The notes beneath the pieces were generated by a model. It worked only from the letters and a program-made list of their open reading frames with translations. It was not told the DNA's origin and ran no database searches. A stretch of DNA of 64,000 nucleotides from a bacterium (lineage in GTDB: Bacteria; Myxococcota_A; Polyangia; Nannocystales; Nannocystaceae), in contig JANSYI010000018.1 in the NCBI GenBank assembly GCA_024742475.1, positions 1 to 64,000 on the forward strand. Direction: 5' to 3'. Both the position numbers and the translations under genes were made by a program. Positions 22,574-31,600 of this stretch are shown in pieces. The first letter of the stretch is position 1, and every line of letters starts with the position of its first letter.

Positions 22574-25500
22574 ATGTACGTTCACCGGAGCAACCGCGTC
22601 GAGCGCCTGTTCGACGCGCTGGCGGAGGTCGTCAGCACCCCGCTGCCCGACCCGCTGCAGCCCGAGTGCATCGTGGTCAGCAGCCGCGGCATGAACACGT
22701 GGCTCGCCATGCAGCTCTCCGAGCGCTTCGGCGTGTGGGCGGGGGGACACTTCCCCTTCCCGCGCCGCTTCGTCGACGACTTGTTCAGCATGGTTGCGCC
22801 GCACGGCCCCGCGTGGCGCGACCCGCAACAGCTGCTGTGGCCGATCCTTGCCGAGCTCCCCGGGCTCCTGAAGACCCCGCCGTTCGTCGAGCTGCGGCGC
22901 TTCGTCGACAACGACGCCAGCGGGCGACACCTCTTCCAGCTCGCCCACCGCATCGCGCACGTGTTCGACCAGTACCCCGTCTTTCGGCCGGAGATGGTCT
23001 TGGGCTGGGACGCGGGCGCCGAGGACCACTGGCAAGCCGTGCTCTGGCGCGCGGTCACCGATCGCCTCGGCGGACAGCACGTCGCCGCCTCGGCGCAAGA
23101 CTTCATCGACGCGCTCGAAGGGGCCCCCCCGAAGGGCCTGCCCTCGCGCGTGAGCGTGTTTGGGGTCTCGACGCTGCCCCCGTTCTACGTGCACGTGCTG
23201 CAGGCGCTCGATCAGGTCGTCCCCGTGCATCTGTTCCTCATCTCGCCCTCGCAGGAGTACTGGGCCGAGCTGCGCAGCCGCAACATGGCGCCCGAGGTGC
23301 TCGAGTCGGTGCCGCCGCTGCTGGTCTCGCTCGGCGCGGTCGGCCGGGAGTTTCAAGGCGTGCTGGAGTCGATCGACTACCAAGAAGGCGCGTCGCTGTA
23401 CGCCGACCCCGGCCAGGACGACCTGCTGTGCGCGCTGCAGAGCCGGCTACTGCACCTGCAGGGCAGCCAGCGCCCCCCACACGAGGCCTCGGCCGAGGAC
23501 CGCTCCCTCACGCTGCACGCCTGCCACTCGCCGATGCGCGAGGTCGAGGTGCTGCACGACCACCTGCTCGCGATGCTGGCCGAGGACAGCACCCTGCAGC
23601 CGCGTGACATCGCGGTGCTCATCACCGACGTCGACACCTACGCGCCCCTGGTCGAGGCGGTCTTCGAACGCGACGAGTCCGACCCCTCGTTCATCCCGTT
23701 CTGCCTGGCCGACCGGGCGGTGCGGGCCGAGAACCCGCTGGTCGACGCGTTCATTCGCGTGGTCGAGATGGTCGGCGGTCGAGTGACCGCCTCCGAGGTG
23801 CTCGACCTGCTCGCGCTCGAGCCCGTGCAGGCCCGCTTCGGCATCGGGGCCGACGCGCTCGATCGCATCGGCACGTGGGTCGAGGGCGCGAAGATCCGCT
23901 GGGGTATCGACGAGGCGCACCGCAAGCGACACGGCCAGCCCCCCATGTCCGAGAACACGTGGAGGTTCGGACTCAACCGACTCTTCCTCGGCGTGGCGAT
24001 GCGCGGCGGCGGCCTGCAGACGTTTGCCGGCGCCCTGCCCTTCGACGAGATCGAGGGCGCTTCGGCCGAGCTGCTGGGGCGTTTCGGCCAGTTCTGCGAG
24101 TCACTCTTCGAGGCGGTCGTCGGCCTCGAAGCCCCGCGCCCCGTCGGGCAGTGGCAGCGCGACCTCGAGGCCATGCTGCAGGCGGTGCTCGTCAGCGCCG
24201 ACACGGAAGCGCGGTGGGACCCGCAACCCATTCGTGCCGCGCTCGATGCCATCGCCCAAGACGCGGCGCTGGCCCGCTTCGAGGACGACCTCGCGCTGTC
24301 CGCCATGCTCGAGCTGCTCGAGACTCGCCTCGAGGCCGACGCGCCGCCGCGGGGCTTCCTGGCCAAGGGCGTCACCTTCTGTGCGATGCTGCCGATGCGC
24401 TCGGTGCCCTTTCGCGTCGTGTGCATGCTCGGCCTCTCCGACGGCGCGTTCCCGCGGGGCGGCCGTCAGATGAGCTTCGACCTCATCGCCACCGACCCCA
24501 AGCCCGGCGATCGCTCGCGCCGCGCCGACGACCGCTACTTGTTCCTCGAGGCGCTCCTGGCCGCGAGGCAGCGTGTTCATCTCTCGTACGTCGGGCAGAG
24601 CATTCAAGACAACGCCGACCTGCCGCCCTCGGTCGTCGTCAGCGACCTGCTCGACCAGCTCGTCACCTCCGTCAAGCCGCCGGCGCCCCTGCCCGACACC
24701 CCCGAGGGCGTGCGCGCGCTCGTACGCGTGCGCCACCCGATGCAGCCGTTCTCGCCGCGCTACTTCGGCGCCGACGCAGACCCGCGGCTGTTCAGCTTCT
24801 CGCGCGACTACTGCGAGGGCGCCAAGGCCCTGCTCGACCCCACCAAGCTCGTGGGTCGGCCGCCGCTGCTCAGCGAGCCGCTGTGTGACCCCCGCGAACG
24901 AGACCCGAGCGCCTCAACGCTCGATCTCAACCGGCTGCTCAAGTTCTATCGGCTGCCCGTAGCCGACCTCGTGCGGCGGCGCCTGGGCGTCTACCTCGAC
25001 GACAAGGACGCTCGCGACTACAGCGACCGCGAGCCCATGGAGGTGCTCGGGCTCGACAACTGGCAGCTCGGCGACACCGTCTTGCGCCACGAGCTCGCCG
25101 ACATGGACACGGACGACTCGCTGGATCTCACCCGCGCCGAGGGCATCGTGCCGCTGGGCACCCCGGGCGCGTGCACGCACGAGGAGACCCACCGCGCCGT
25201 GGCGCCACTGATCGCCGCCGCGTCGAAGGCCCGCGACGGCGATCCGTTGCCGCCGCGCATGGTCGACCTGCCGATCGGGCCCACGCGCATCGTGGGCACG
25301 CTGGGCAACCGATGGGCGTCGGGACGCGTCGAGCTGCAGTACGGGATGCGAAGGCCCAAGAGCCTGCTGCGCCTGTGGATTCAACACCTGGTGCTCTGCG
25401 CCGCCGCCCCCGACGACCAAGCGCTGCGCTCGGTGCTCGTCGCGCGCGGCAAGAAGGACGCGCCCCCCGATGTGTGCGCGTTCGGACCGGTCCCCGACGC

Positions 25501-25831
25501 GCCGGCGCTGCTGGGCGATCTGTGCGAGATGTACTGGACGGGCCAGTGCGAGCCGCTGCTGCTGTTCCCGTCCGCCTCGTGGAACTACGCCCAGACCCTG
25601 CGCGACACCGGCAGCCACGAGGACGCTCGGCGAAGGGCTTCGAGCGCGTGGGGCGGCCAGAAGAACTACGAGGCCAAGGACCCGCACATTCAGCGGGTGT
25701 TCGGCAGCGACGACGTGTTCGCGCCCGGCTACACGCCCCTGCCCACCCCACTGCGCGGCCCAGACGCTGGTGACGTGGCCCAGCGCGTGTTCGGTCCGCT
25801 TCTCGACGCTCTCGAGGAGGGCGCAGGGTGA
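22574..25831 (+). CDS. recC: exodeoxyribonuclease V gamma subunit RecC
   Basis: 1,085 residues starting MYVHRSNRVERLFDALAEVV, a typical RecC N-terminus, with SRGMNTWLAMQLSERFGVWAGGHFPFPRRFVDDLF in the first helicase-like domain. Other conserved blocks are FGVSTLPPFYVHVL, LHACHSPMREVEVLHDHLL, GVTFCAMLPMRSVPFRVVCMLGLSDGAFPR and QNDADLPPS-like text. RecC is an inactive SF1 helicase relative that splits the duplex and reads Chi in the RecBCD complex, feeding strands to RecB and RecD. Stop and recB start overlap as GTGA. The size matches the family (about 1,100). Confidence 0.96.
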   Translation: MYVHRSNRVERLFDALAEVVSTPLPDPLQPECIVVSSRGMNTWLAMQLSERFGVWAGGHFPFPRRFVDDLFSMVAPHGPAWRDPQQLLWPILAELPGLLKTPPFVELRRFVDNDASGRHLFQLAHRIAHVFDQYPVFRPEMVLGWDAGAEDHWQAVLWRAVTDRLGGQHVAASAQDFIDALEGAPPKGLPSRVSVFGVSTLPPFYVHVLQALDQVVPVHLFLISPSQEYWAELRSRNMAPEVLESVPPLLVSLGAVGREFQGVLESIDYQEGASLYADPGQDDLLCALQSRLLHLQGSQRPPHEASAEDRSLTLHACHSPMREVEVLHDHLLAMLAEDSTLQPRDIAVLITDVDTYAPLVEAVFERDESDPSFIPFCLADRAVRAENPLVDAFIRVVEMVGGRVTASEVLDLLALEPVQARFGIGADALDRIGTWVEGAKIRWGIDEAHRKRHGQPPMSENTWRFGLNRLFLGVAMRGGGLQTFAGALPFDEIEGASAELLGRFGQFCESLFEAVVGLEAPRPVGQWQRDLEAMLQAVLVSADTEARWDPQPIRAALDAIAQDAALARFEDDLALSAMLELLETRLEADAPPRGFLAKGVTFCAMLPMRSVPFRVVCMLGLSDGAFPRGGRQMSFDLIATDPKPGDRSRRADDRYLFLEALLAARQRVHLSYVGQSIQDNADLPPSVVVSDLLDQLVTSVKPPAPLPDTPEGVRALVRVRHPMQPFSPRYFGADADPRLFSFSRDYCEGAKALLDPTKLVGRPPLLSEPLCDPRERDPSASTLDLNRLLKFYRLPVADLVRRRLGVYLDDKDARDYSDREPMEVLGLDNWQLGDTVLRHELADMDTDDSLDLTRAEGIVPLGTPGACTHEETHRAVAPLIAAASKARDGDPLPPRMVDLPIGPTRIVGTLGNRWASGRVELQYGMRRPKSLLRLWIQHLVLCAAAPDDQALRSVLVARGKKDAPPDVCAFGPVPDAPALLGDLCEMYWTGQCEPLLLFPSASWNYAQTLRDTGSHEDARRRASSAWGGQKNYEAKDPHIQRVFGSDDVFAPGYTPLPTPLRGPDAGDVAQRVFGPLLDALEEGAG

Positions 25832-28800
25832 AGGCGCTCGATCCGATCACCATGCCCCTGCGCGGGCCTCACCTCATCGAGGCCAGCGCAGGCACCGGCA
25901 AGACCTACACGATCGCGACGCTGTGCGTGCGCCTGGTGGTCGAGCGTGGCCTGGGGGTCGGCGAGATCCTCGTCGTCACGTTCACCGAAGCGGCCGCCGC
26001 GGAGCTTCGGGATCGCATTCGGGCTCGGCTCGCCGACACCGCCGCCGTGCTGCGGGGCGAAGCCGAGGCCGACCCGGGCATGGCCCCCTGGTTCGAGCGC
26101 CGCGCGGGCAGCCGCGAGGAAGACCTTCGGCGGGTACAGGCCGCCCTGCGGGGCTTCGACGAGGCGGCGATCAGCACGATCCACGGGTTCTGCCACCGGG
26201 TCCTTCACGACGCCGCGTTCGAGACGGGCACCGCGTTCGACACCGAGCTGATCGCCAACCAGCAGCCGCTGCTCGATGAGGCGGTGCGCGACTTCTGGGG
26301 CCGCCAGCTCTACGGCGGCGACCGGCGCTTCGTCACCCACGCGTTGCGCACGGGGCTCATGCCGCAGCGGCTGCTCTCACTGGCCTGGATCGCCGCGGCC
26401 AACCCCGGCGTCACGCTGGTGCCCGCGGTCCCCAGCGCCGAAGACCTCGATGTCGTCGCGCTCGAAGACGCGTTCGACCGGGCCTTTCGCAACGCCCGCG
26501 CGCTGTGGCACGCGCACGCAGACGAGGTCCGCGAGATCCTCGAGCAGGCGATGGGCAAGCCGCGAGTCCTCAGCGGCACCAAGTACAAGGCGTACGCCGT
26601 CCCCCAGTGGCTGGAGAAGGCCGACATGTTCTTTCGCCCCGAGCACCCCGGCGAGCACCTGTCGTTCGACAAGATGGACAAGCTCACCGCGGCAGGGCTC
26701 GCCAGCGGCACCAACAAGAACAAGACGCCGCCCTCGCACCCCTTCTTCGACGCGCTGGGCGAGGTGCACGAGGCAGGCGGTCCCCTGCAAGCCGAGCTCG
26801 ACCGCCGAGCGCTGGCGTTCAAGCACGCGCTGGCGAAGTTCCTCGACGACACCCTGCCAGCGCGCAAGCAGACCTCGGGCGTGCAGTCGTTCGACGACCT
26901 GCTACACCGGCTCGCCGAGGCGGTCGCCCATCCGCGTCGTGGCAAGGCGCTCACCGCTTCGATCCGCGAGACCTACAGAGCGGCGCTCATCGACGAGTTT
27001 CAAGACACCGACCCGATTCAGTTCCAGATCTTTCACGGCATCTTCGGCGGCGGCGACGGCACCCACCCGCTGATGCTGATCGGCGATCCCAAGCAGGCGA
27101 TCTACGGCTTCCGCGGCGCCGACGTGTTCGCCTACCTCGAGGCCGGCCAGGGAATCGACCCGGGCGCACGCCACACGATGACCACCAACTGGCGGTCCGA
27201 CCCGAGCGTGTTGCAGGCGATCGAGCATCTGTTCGAGACGCCAAAGCCGTTCATGCTCGATGCGATCGACTTCGTGAAGGTGGGCCCGCGCCCGGGCGCG
27301 CAGGACGGGCTGCGCATCGGAGACGAGCCGCTCTCGCCCCTCGAGCTCAAGCTGCAGCCGATGGGCCGCGGCGTGCCGGAGGGCTTCGGCTCCGCCAAGG
27401 GCACCATCCATGCCGGCTGGACCGAGCGGGAGCTACCCAGGCGCGTCGCTTCGGACATCGCCGTGCTGCTGACCAGCGGCGCGACCGTCAATGGGCGACC
27501 CATTCGCGCGCGCGACGTGGCGGTGCTCAGCCGCACCAACCGGCAGGCCCAGAGCGTTCAGGCTGCGCTGCGTGATCTGGGCATCGCGGGCGTCGTCTAC
27601 GGGGACGCCTCGGTCTACGACACGACCGAGTGCGCGGAGCTGCAGCGCGTGCTCTCGGCGGTGGCCGAGCCGGCGTCTACCTCGCTGATGCGGGCCGCGC
27701 TCACGACCGAGATGCTCGGGGTCAGCGGGGGCGACCTCGAAGCGATGGCCGACGATGACGAGGCGTGGGAGCAGTGGGCCGGCCGCTTCCGCCGCTGGCA
27801 TGCGGCCTGGGTGCAGCGCGGCTTCATTCACATGCTCCGGTCCCTGCTCACCGACCTGCGGCTGGGCGAGACCATGCTGCGCCTCGCCGACGGCGAGCGT
27901 CGCATGACGAACCTGCTTCACCTCACCGAGCTCCTGCACGAGGCGGCCAGCCGCGAGCACCTCGGCCCGACGGGGCTGCTGCACTGGCTCGCCGACCAGA
28001 AGAAGGGCGACCAGATGCTGGCCAGCGAGGCGGTCAAGCTCCGACTCGAACGAGACGACGAGGCCGTCCAGTTGATCACCATTCACCGCAGCAAGGGCCT
28101 GGAGTACCCCGTCGTGTACTGCCCCTACCTGTGGTCGGCGTCCGAGCCGTTCGAGAGCGAGTACGCGCACCTCAAGTATCACAACCCACAGCGGGAGCAC
28201 GCGCTCGAGGTCGACATCGGGCCCAAGCCGTCCAACCCCCACGCCAAGCGCAAGCACCCCTCGGTCGCGCAGGCCCGCAAGGAGGCGTTCGCAGAGGGGC
28301 TGCGGCTGCTCTACGTCGCGCTCACCCGCGCCCGCCACCGATGCGTGGTCGTCTGGGGCCGCTTTGCCCGCTTTCACTACAGCGCGCTGGGGTACCTGCT
28401 GTTCGGGCGCTTCGCACCGAGCGACCGCGACCCGTACGAGTCGATCCCCGACCTGCTGCGTGATGCGAGCGACGAGACGCAGCGGGAGTGGCTCGAGCAG
28501 CGCAAACACCCGACGTGGACGATCAGCGAGCTCGAGGCGCCCAGGGCCGCGCGGATGCTCCCCCCCGAGGACGAAGCGCACGACCCGAGTACGCTGAAGG
28601 CCCGGGTCCCGCGCTCGAGCATCGACCGCCTCTATCGCACCACGAGCTTCACCGGCATCACGGTGAGCCACGGCGAAGCCGACCTCACCTCGGGGCGCGA
28701 CGTGGACCAAGCGGCCGCGCACGAGCCGAGGCTGACGAGTGAGGCGGACGAGGCGCGGGTGCGCCTGGCCGACTTCCCCCGCGGGGCACACGTGGGCAAC

Positions 28801-29535
28801 TTCTTTCACGAGGTGCTCGAGCACGCGCCGTTCGACGCCGACGACGCGACGCTGCAAACCCACGTCGAAGCGGGGCTGCGCAAGCACGGGGTCGAGGGCG
28901 ACGATCTGGTGCCGCTGGCGATCGCGGGGCTGCGGGACGTGCTCGCGTGCCCCCTCGATGAGACGGGCGCTGCGCTGCAGGACCTGCCCGCGGCCGACTG
29001 CAAGGCGGAGCTCGACTTCGTCCTGCCGGTCGCGGCGGCGTTGACCGACGGTGCGACCGCTTCCCGGGCGCTCGACCCGGGCTCGCTGCGCAGGGCGTTC
29101 ACGACCGACACGACGGGCCTCCCCGATGGCTACCTCGAGCAGCTCGCGACGCTGTCGTTCATCCCGGTGCGCGGCTTCTTGCGCGGCTTCATCGACCTCA
29201 TCTACCGCTTCGAGGGCAAGTGGTACGTGGTCGACTACAAGACCAACGACCTGGGGACCCATCCCGACGACTACACGCAGGACAAGATGGCGGCGGCGAT
29301 GAGCCAGTCGCACTACGTGCTGCAGTACCATCTCTACACGGCGGCGCTGTGCCGTCATCTGCGGCACCGGCAGCCGGGCTTCGACTACGACGCGCACTTC
29401 GGGGGCATCCGCTACCTGTTCTTGCGGGGCATGCATCCGGGGCGCGGCCACAGCCGGGGCGTCTACGCCGAGCGGCCGCCACGCGTCCGCATCGAGGCGA
29501 TCGACGCGCTTCTCGACCCCGGAGGTGACGCGTGA
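25828..29535 (+). CDS. recB: exodeoxyribonuclease V beta subunit RecB (helicase-nuclease)
   Basis: 1,235 residues from GTG 25828. The SF1 UvrD-type helicase has Walker A ASAGTGKT at 19-26, TFTEAAAAELRDRI, a Walker B-type LIDEFQDTDPIQFQIF, GDPKQAIYGFRGADVFAYL and VQLITIHRSKGLEYPVVYCPYLW. The C-terminal PD-(D/E)XK nuclease domain shows GNFFHEVLEH and the catalytic strand VVDYKTN near 1134-1140, followed by the MSQSHYVLQYHLYTAAL helix. It is therefore predicted to be active in 3'-5' unwinding and DNA cutting. It is coupled by overlaps to recC and recD, giving stoichiometric expression of the complex for double-strand-break repair. Confidence 0.97.
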   Translation: MKALDPITMPLRGPHLIEASAGTGKTYTIATLCVRLVVERGLGVGEILVVTFTEAAAAELRDRIRARLADTAAVLRGEAEADPGMAPWFERRAGSREEDLRRVQAALRGFDEAAISTIHGFCHRVLHDAAFETGTAFDTELIANQQPLLDEAVRDFWGRQLYGGDRRFVTHALRTGLMPQRLLSLAWIAAANPGVTLVPAVPSAEDLDVVALEDAFDRAFRNARALWHAHADEVREILEQAMGKPRVLSGTKYKAYAVPQWLEKADMFFRPEHPGEHLSFDKMDKLTAAGLASGTNKNKTPPSHPFFDALGEVHEAGGPLQAELDRRALAFKHALAKFLDDTLPARKQTSGVQSFDDLLHRLAEAVAHPRRGKALTASIRETYRAALIDEFQDTDPIQFQIFHGIFGGGDGTHPLMLIGDPKQAIYGFRGADVFAYLEAGQGIDPGARHTMTTNWRSDPSVLQAIEHLFETPKPFMLDAIDFVKVGPRPGAQDGLRIGDEPLSPLELKLQPMGRGVPEGFGSAKGTIHAGWTERELPRRVASDIAVLLTSGATVNGRPIRARDVAVLSRTNRQAQSVQAALRDLGIAGVVYGDASVYDTTECAELQRVLSAVAEPASTSLMRAALTTEMLGVSGGDLEAMADDDEAWEQWAGRFRRWHAAWVQRGFIHMLRSLLTDLRLGETMLRLADGERRMTNLLHLTELLHEAASREHLGPTGLLHWLADQKKGDQMLASEAVKLRLERDDEAVQLITIHRSKGLEYPVVYCPYLWSASEPFESEYAHLKYHNPQREHALEVDIGPKPSNPHAKRKHPSVAQARKEAFAEGLRLLYVALTRARHRCVVVWGRFARFHYSALGYLLFGRFAPSDRDPYESIPDLLRDASDETQREWLEQRKHPTWTISELEAPRAARMLPPEDEAHDPSTLKARVPRSSIDRLYRTTSFTGITVSHGEADLTSGRDVDQAAAHEPRLTSEADEARVRLADFPRGAHVGNFFHEVLEHAPFDADDATLQTHVEAGLRKHGVEGDDLVPLAIAGLRDVLACPLDETGAALQDLPAADCKAELDFVLPVAAALTDGATASRALDPGSLRRAFTTDTTGLPDGYLEQLATLSFIPVRGFLRGFIDLIYRFEGKWYVVDYKTNDLGTHPDDYTQDKMAAAMSQSHYVLQYHLYTAALCRHLRHRQPGFDYDAHFGGIRYLFLRGMHPGRGHSRGVYAERPPRVRIEAIDALLDPGGDA

Positions 29536-31385
29536 TGGACGTGCTCGACCGTCTGCAGAGCGCGGGCGTGCTCTCTTCGCTGGACGTTCAGCTGGCCCGC
29601 ACGCTCGAGAGGTTGCAGCCAGGGCAGTCACAGCCGGTGCTGCTCGGCGCCGCGTTTGCGAGCCGGGCCATCGCGCATGGGCACATCTGCGCCGACCTCC
29701 GCGAGCTCGACGCGCGCCCCCTGGTCGACGAGGCCGGCGAGGCGATCGACGACGTCACGCTGCCGACGCTGTTCGAGTGGGTCATGGAGCTGGGGCAGAC
29801 CACGCTGTGCAGCGATGGCAGCAGGCCCACGCCGTTGGTGTTCGACGGGGAGGCGCGGCTGTATCTCACGCGCTACTGGGAGTACCAAAACAGCCTGGCC
29901 GAGGCCCTGCGGGCGCGCTCGACCGAGCAGCTGCCGCTCGATCCGACGCAGCTCGGGGCCGACGTGCGCCGCCTGTTCGCCCCAGGACCGGGGCAGGTCT
30001 CCAACGCCCGGCAGATGCTCGCGGCCGTAGTCGCTGCAGCCCGTCGGCTGACGGTCATCTCGGGTGGCCCGGGCACGGGCAAGACGACGACCGTGGTGCG
30101 GGTGCTCGCTCTGCTGGTCGAGCAGGCGCTCTGCGCCGACGAGGCGCCGCCACGCATCATGATGCTGGCGCCCACGGGCAAGGCCGCCGCGCGCCTGTCC
30201 GAGTCGGTGTCGGGCAGCGTCGAGACGCTCGCGTGCGCCGAGGCGGTCAAGGCAGCCATCCCCCGCGAGGCCCGAACGCTGCATCGCGCCCTGGGCTACC
30301 TGCCCCACACGCCGACACAGTTCCGCCACGGCAAGGACGACCCTCTGCCCGCCGACGTGGTGCTGGTGGACGAGGCGTCGATGGTCGACCTCGCGCTGAT
30401 GGCCAAGCTCGTCGAGGCTGTCTCCGGGGACGCTCGGCTGATCCTGTTGGGCGACAAGGACCAGCTCGCCTCCGTCGAGGCGGGCGCGATCCTGGGCGAC
30501 ATCTGCAACGCCGAGGGGCCTCAGGCCTACTCCGAGCCCTTCGCTGCGGTGCTGCAAGACGTGCTCGGCGAGCAGGCCGAGAGCCTTCCGCTGGGCGGAC
30601 CTGCGCGCACGGGGCCGTGGGACTGCATCGTGGAGCTCACCCACAGCTTCCGCTTCTCGGCCGACAAAGGCATCGGCAAGTTCGCCAAGGCGCTGCGGGC
30701 CGGCGACGCCGAGGAGGCGATCGGGCTCCTCGACGCGGACGACCCCTCGGTGTCGATGGTGCCGCTGTCCGACCCGAACCGGCTCGAGGCTACGCTGCGG
30801 CCGGCGGTGCTGGCCGCGTTCGCGACGTACCTCGACGCGCGCACGCCCGAAGCGCAGCTCGAGGGGCTCGGCTCCTATCGTTTGCTGTCCGCACACCGCC
30901 GCGGGGCGTTCGGGACCGAGCGACTCAACGCGATGATCGAAGACATCCTCCTGCGTGCGGGGAGGATCGAGCGGACGAGCGCCGGGCCGCACTACCACGG
31001 CCGCCCCGTGATGGTGACGACCAACGACTACCAGCTCGGCCTGTTCAACGGAGACGTCGGCGTCATTGCCTACGACGGGCCCAACCTGCGGGCGTTCTTC
31101 CGCGGCAAGGACGGCGCGCTCCGATCGCTGCTGCCCTCCCGCCTGCCCCCGCACGAAACCGTCTTCGCGATGACGGTGCACAAGTCGCAGGGCTCGGAGT
31201 TCAACAACGTGGGCTTGATGCTGCCGCCCGCGCTGAGTCCGATCCTCACGCGAGAGCTCATCTACACCGGCGTCACGCGTGCCAAGGAGACCGTGCGGTT
31301 GTACGGGACGGCCGACGTGCTGCAGGAGTCCGTGAAGCGCCGGGTGGAGCGGGCCTCGGGCTTGCGTGACGCGCTGTGGGAGTGA
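29535..31385 (+). CDS. recD: exodeoxyribonuclease V alpha subunit RecD
   Basis: About 616 residues. ATG 29535 overlaps the recB stop; a GTG at 29532 directly before it is an alternative. An N-terminal domain is followed by an SF1B helicase core with Walker A GGPGTGKT near 176-183, LAPTGKAAARLSESV, Walker B LVDEASMVDLALMAKL, GDKDQLASVEAGAILGDI and the C-terminal MTVHKSQGSEFNNVGL and IYTGVTRAKETVRLYG blocks. It is the fast 5'-3' motor of RecBCD. It is the last gene of the operon, and a strong inverted repeat follows its stop. Confidence 0.96.
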   Translation: MDVLDRLQSAGVLSSLDVQLARTLERLQPGQSQPVLLGAAFASRAIAHGHICADLRELDARPLVDEAGEAIDDVTLPTLFEWVMELGQTTLCSDGSRPTPLVFDGEARLYLTRYWEYQNSLAEALRARSTEQLPLDPTQLGADVRRLFAPGPGQVSNARQMLAAVVAAARRLTVISGGPGTGKTTTVVRVLALLVEQALCADEAPPRIMMLAPTGKAAARLSESVSGSVETLACAEAVKAAIPREARTLHRALGYLPHTPTQFRHGKDDPLPADVVLVDEASMVDLALMAKLVEAVSGDARLILLGDKDQLASVEAGAILGDICNAEGPQAYSEPFAAVLQDVLGEQAESLPLGGPARTGPWDCIVELTHSFRFSADKGIGKFAKALRAGDAEEAIGLLDADDPSVSMVPLSDPNRLEATLRPAVLAAFATYLDARTPEAQLEGLGSYRLLSAHRRGAFGTERLNAMIEDILLRAGRIERTSAGPHYHGRPVMVTTNDYQLGLFNGDVGVIAYDGPNLRAFFRGKDGALRSLLPSRLPPHETVFAMTVHKSQGSEFNNVGLMLPPALSPILTRELIYTGVTRAKETVRLYGTADVLQESVKRRVERASGLRDALWE

Positions 31386-31410
31386 GCGCGAGCTCAGCAC
31401 TGCCGACCGT

Positions 31411-31492
31411 CCGAATTGCGGAACTTCGGGGGCTCTGTTCTTTGCTCAGACCCCTCGAAGGTCCGAAATACGGAACTTCGAGGGTTCTGAGC
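31411..31492. repeat. large inverted repeat plus a third arm copy, downstream of recD
   Basis: 22-bp arms at 31444-31465 and 31471-31492 are reverse complements at 20 of 22 positions around the 5-nt loop AAATA (core TCCGAAATACGGA). A further copy resembling the right arm lies at 31411-31440 (TCCGAATTGCGGAACTTCGG then GGGCTCTG). The central arm can therefore pair with either neighbour. There is no T-run. It could act as a recD terminator, a REP-type repeat or a remnant of a mobile element. Confidence 0.9.
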
Positions 31493-31600
31493 GAGTCGGG
31501 GTGCAGTCGTACGCCGCCGCGCAGCGAGCGCGGAATGACGCCGCAGCGTCTGTCCATCGCCCGTCGAAGGTCCGCCGCGCCACCGCGGTAGACTCCTGCC

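Noticed and set aside
22574..31385. RecBCD locus as an addiction or anti-phage system
   Set aside because: All three subunits are standard length with intact motifs and no extra gene is attached; it is best read as the normal DNA-repair complex.
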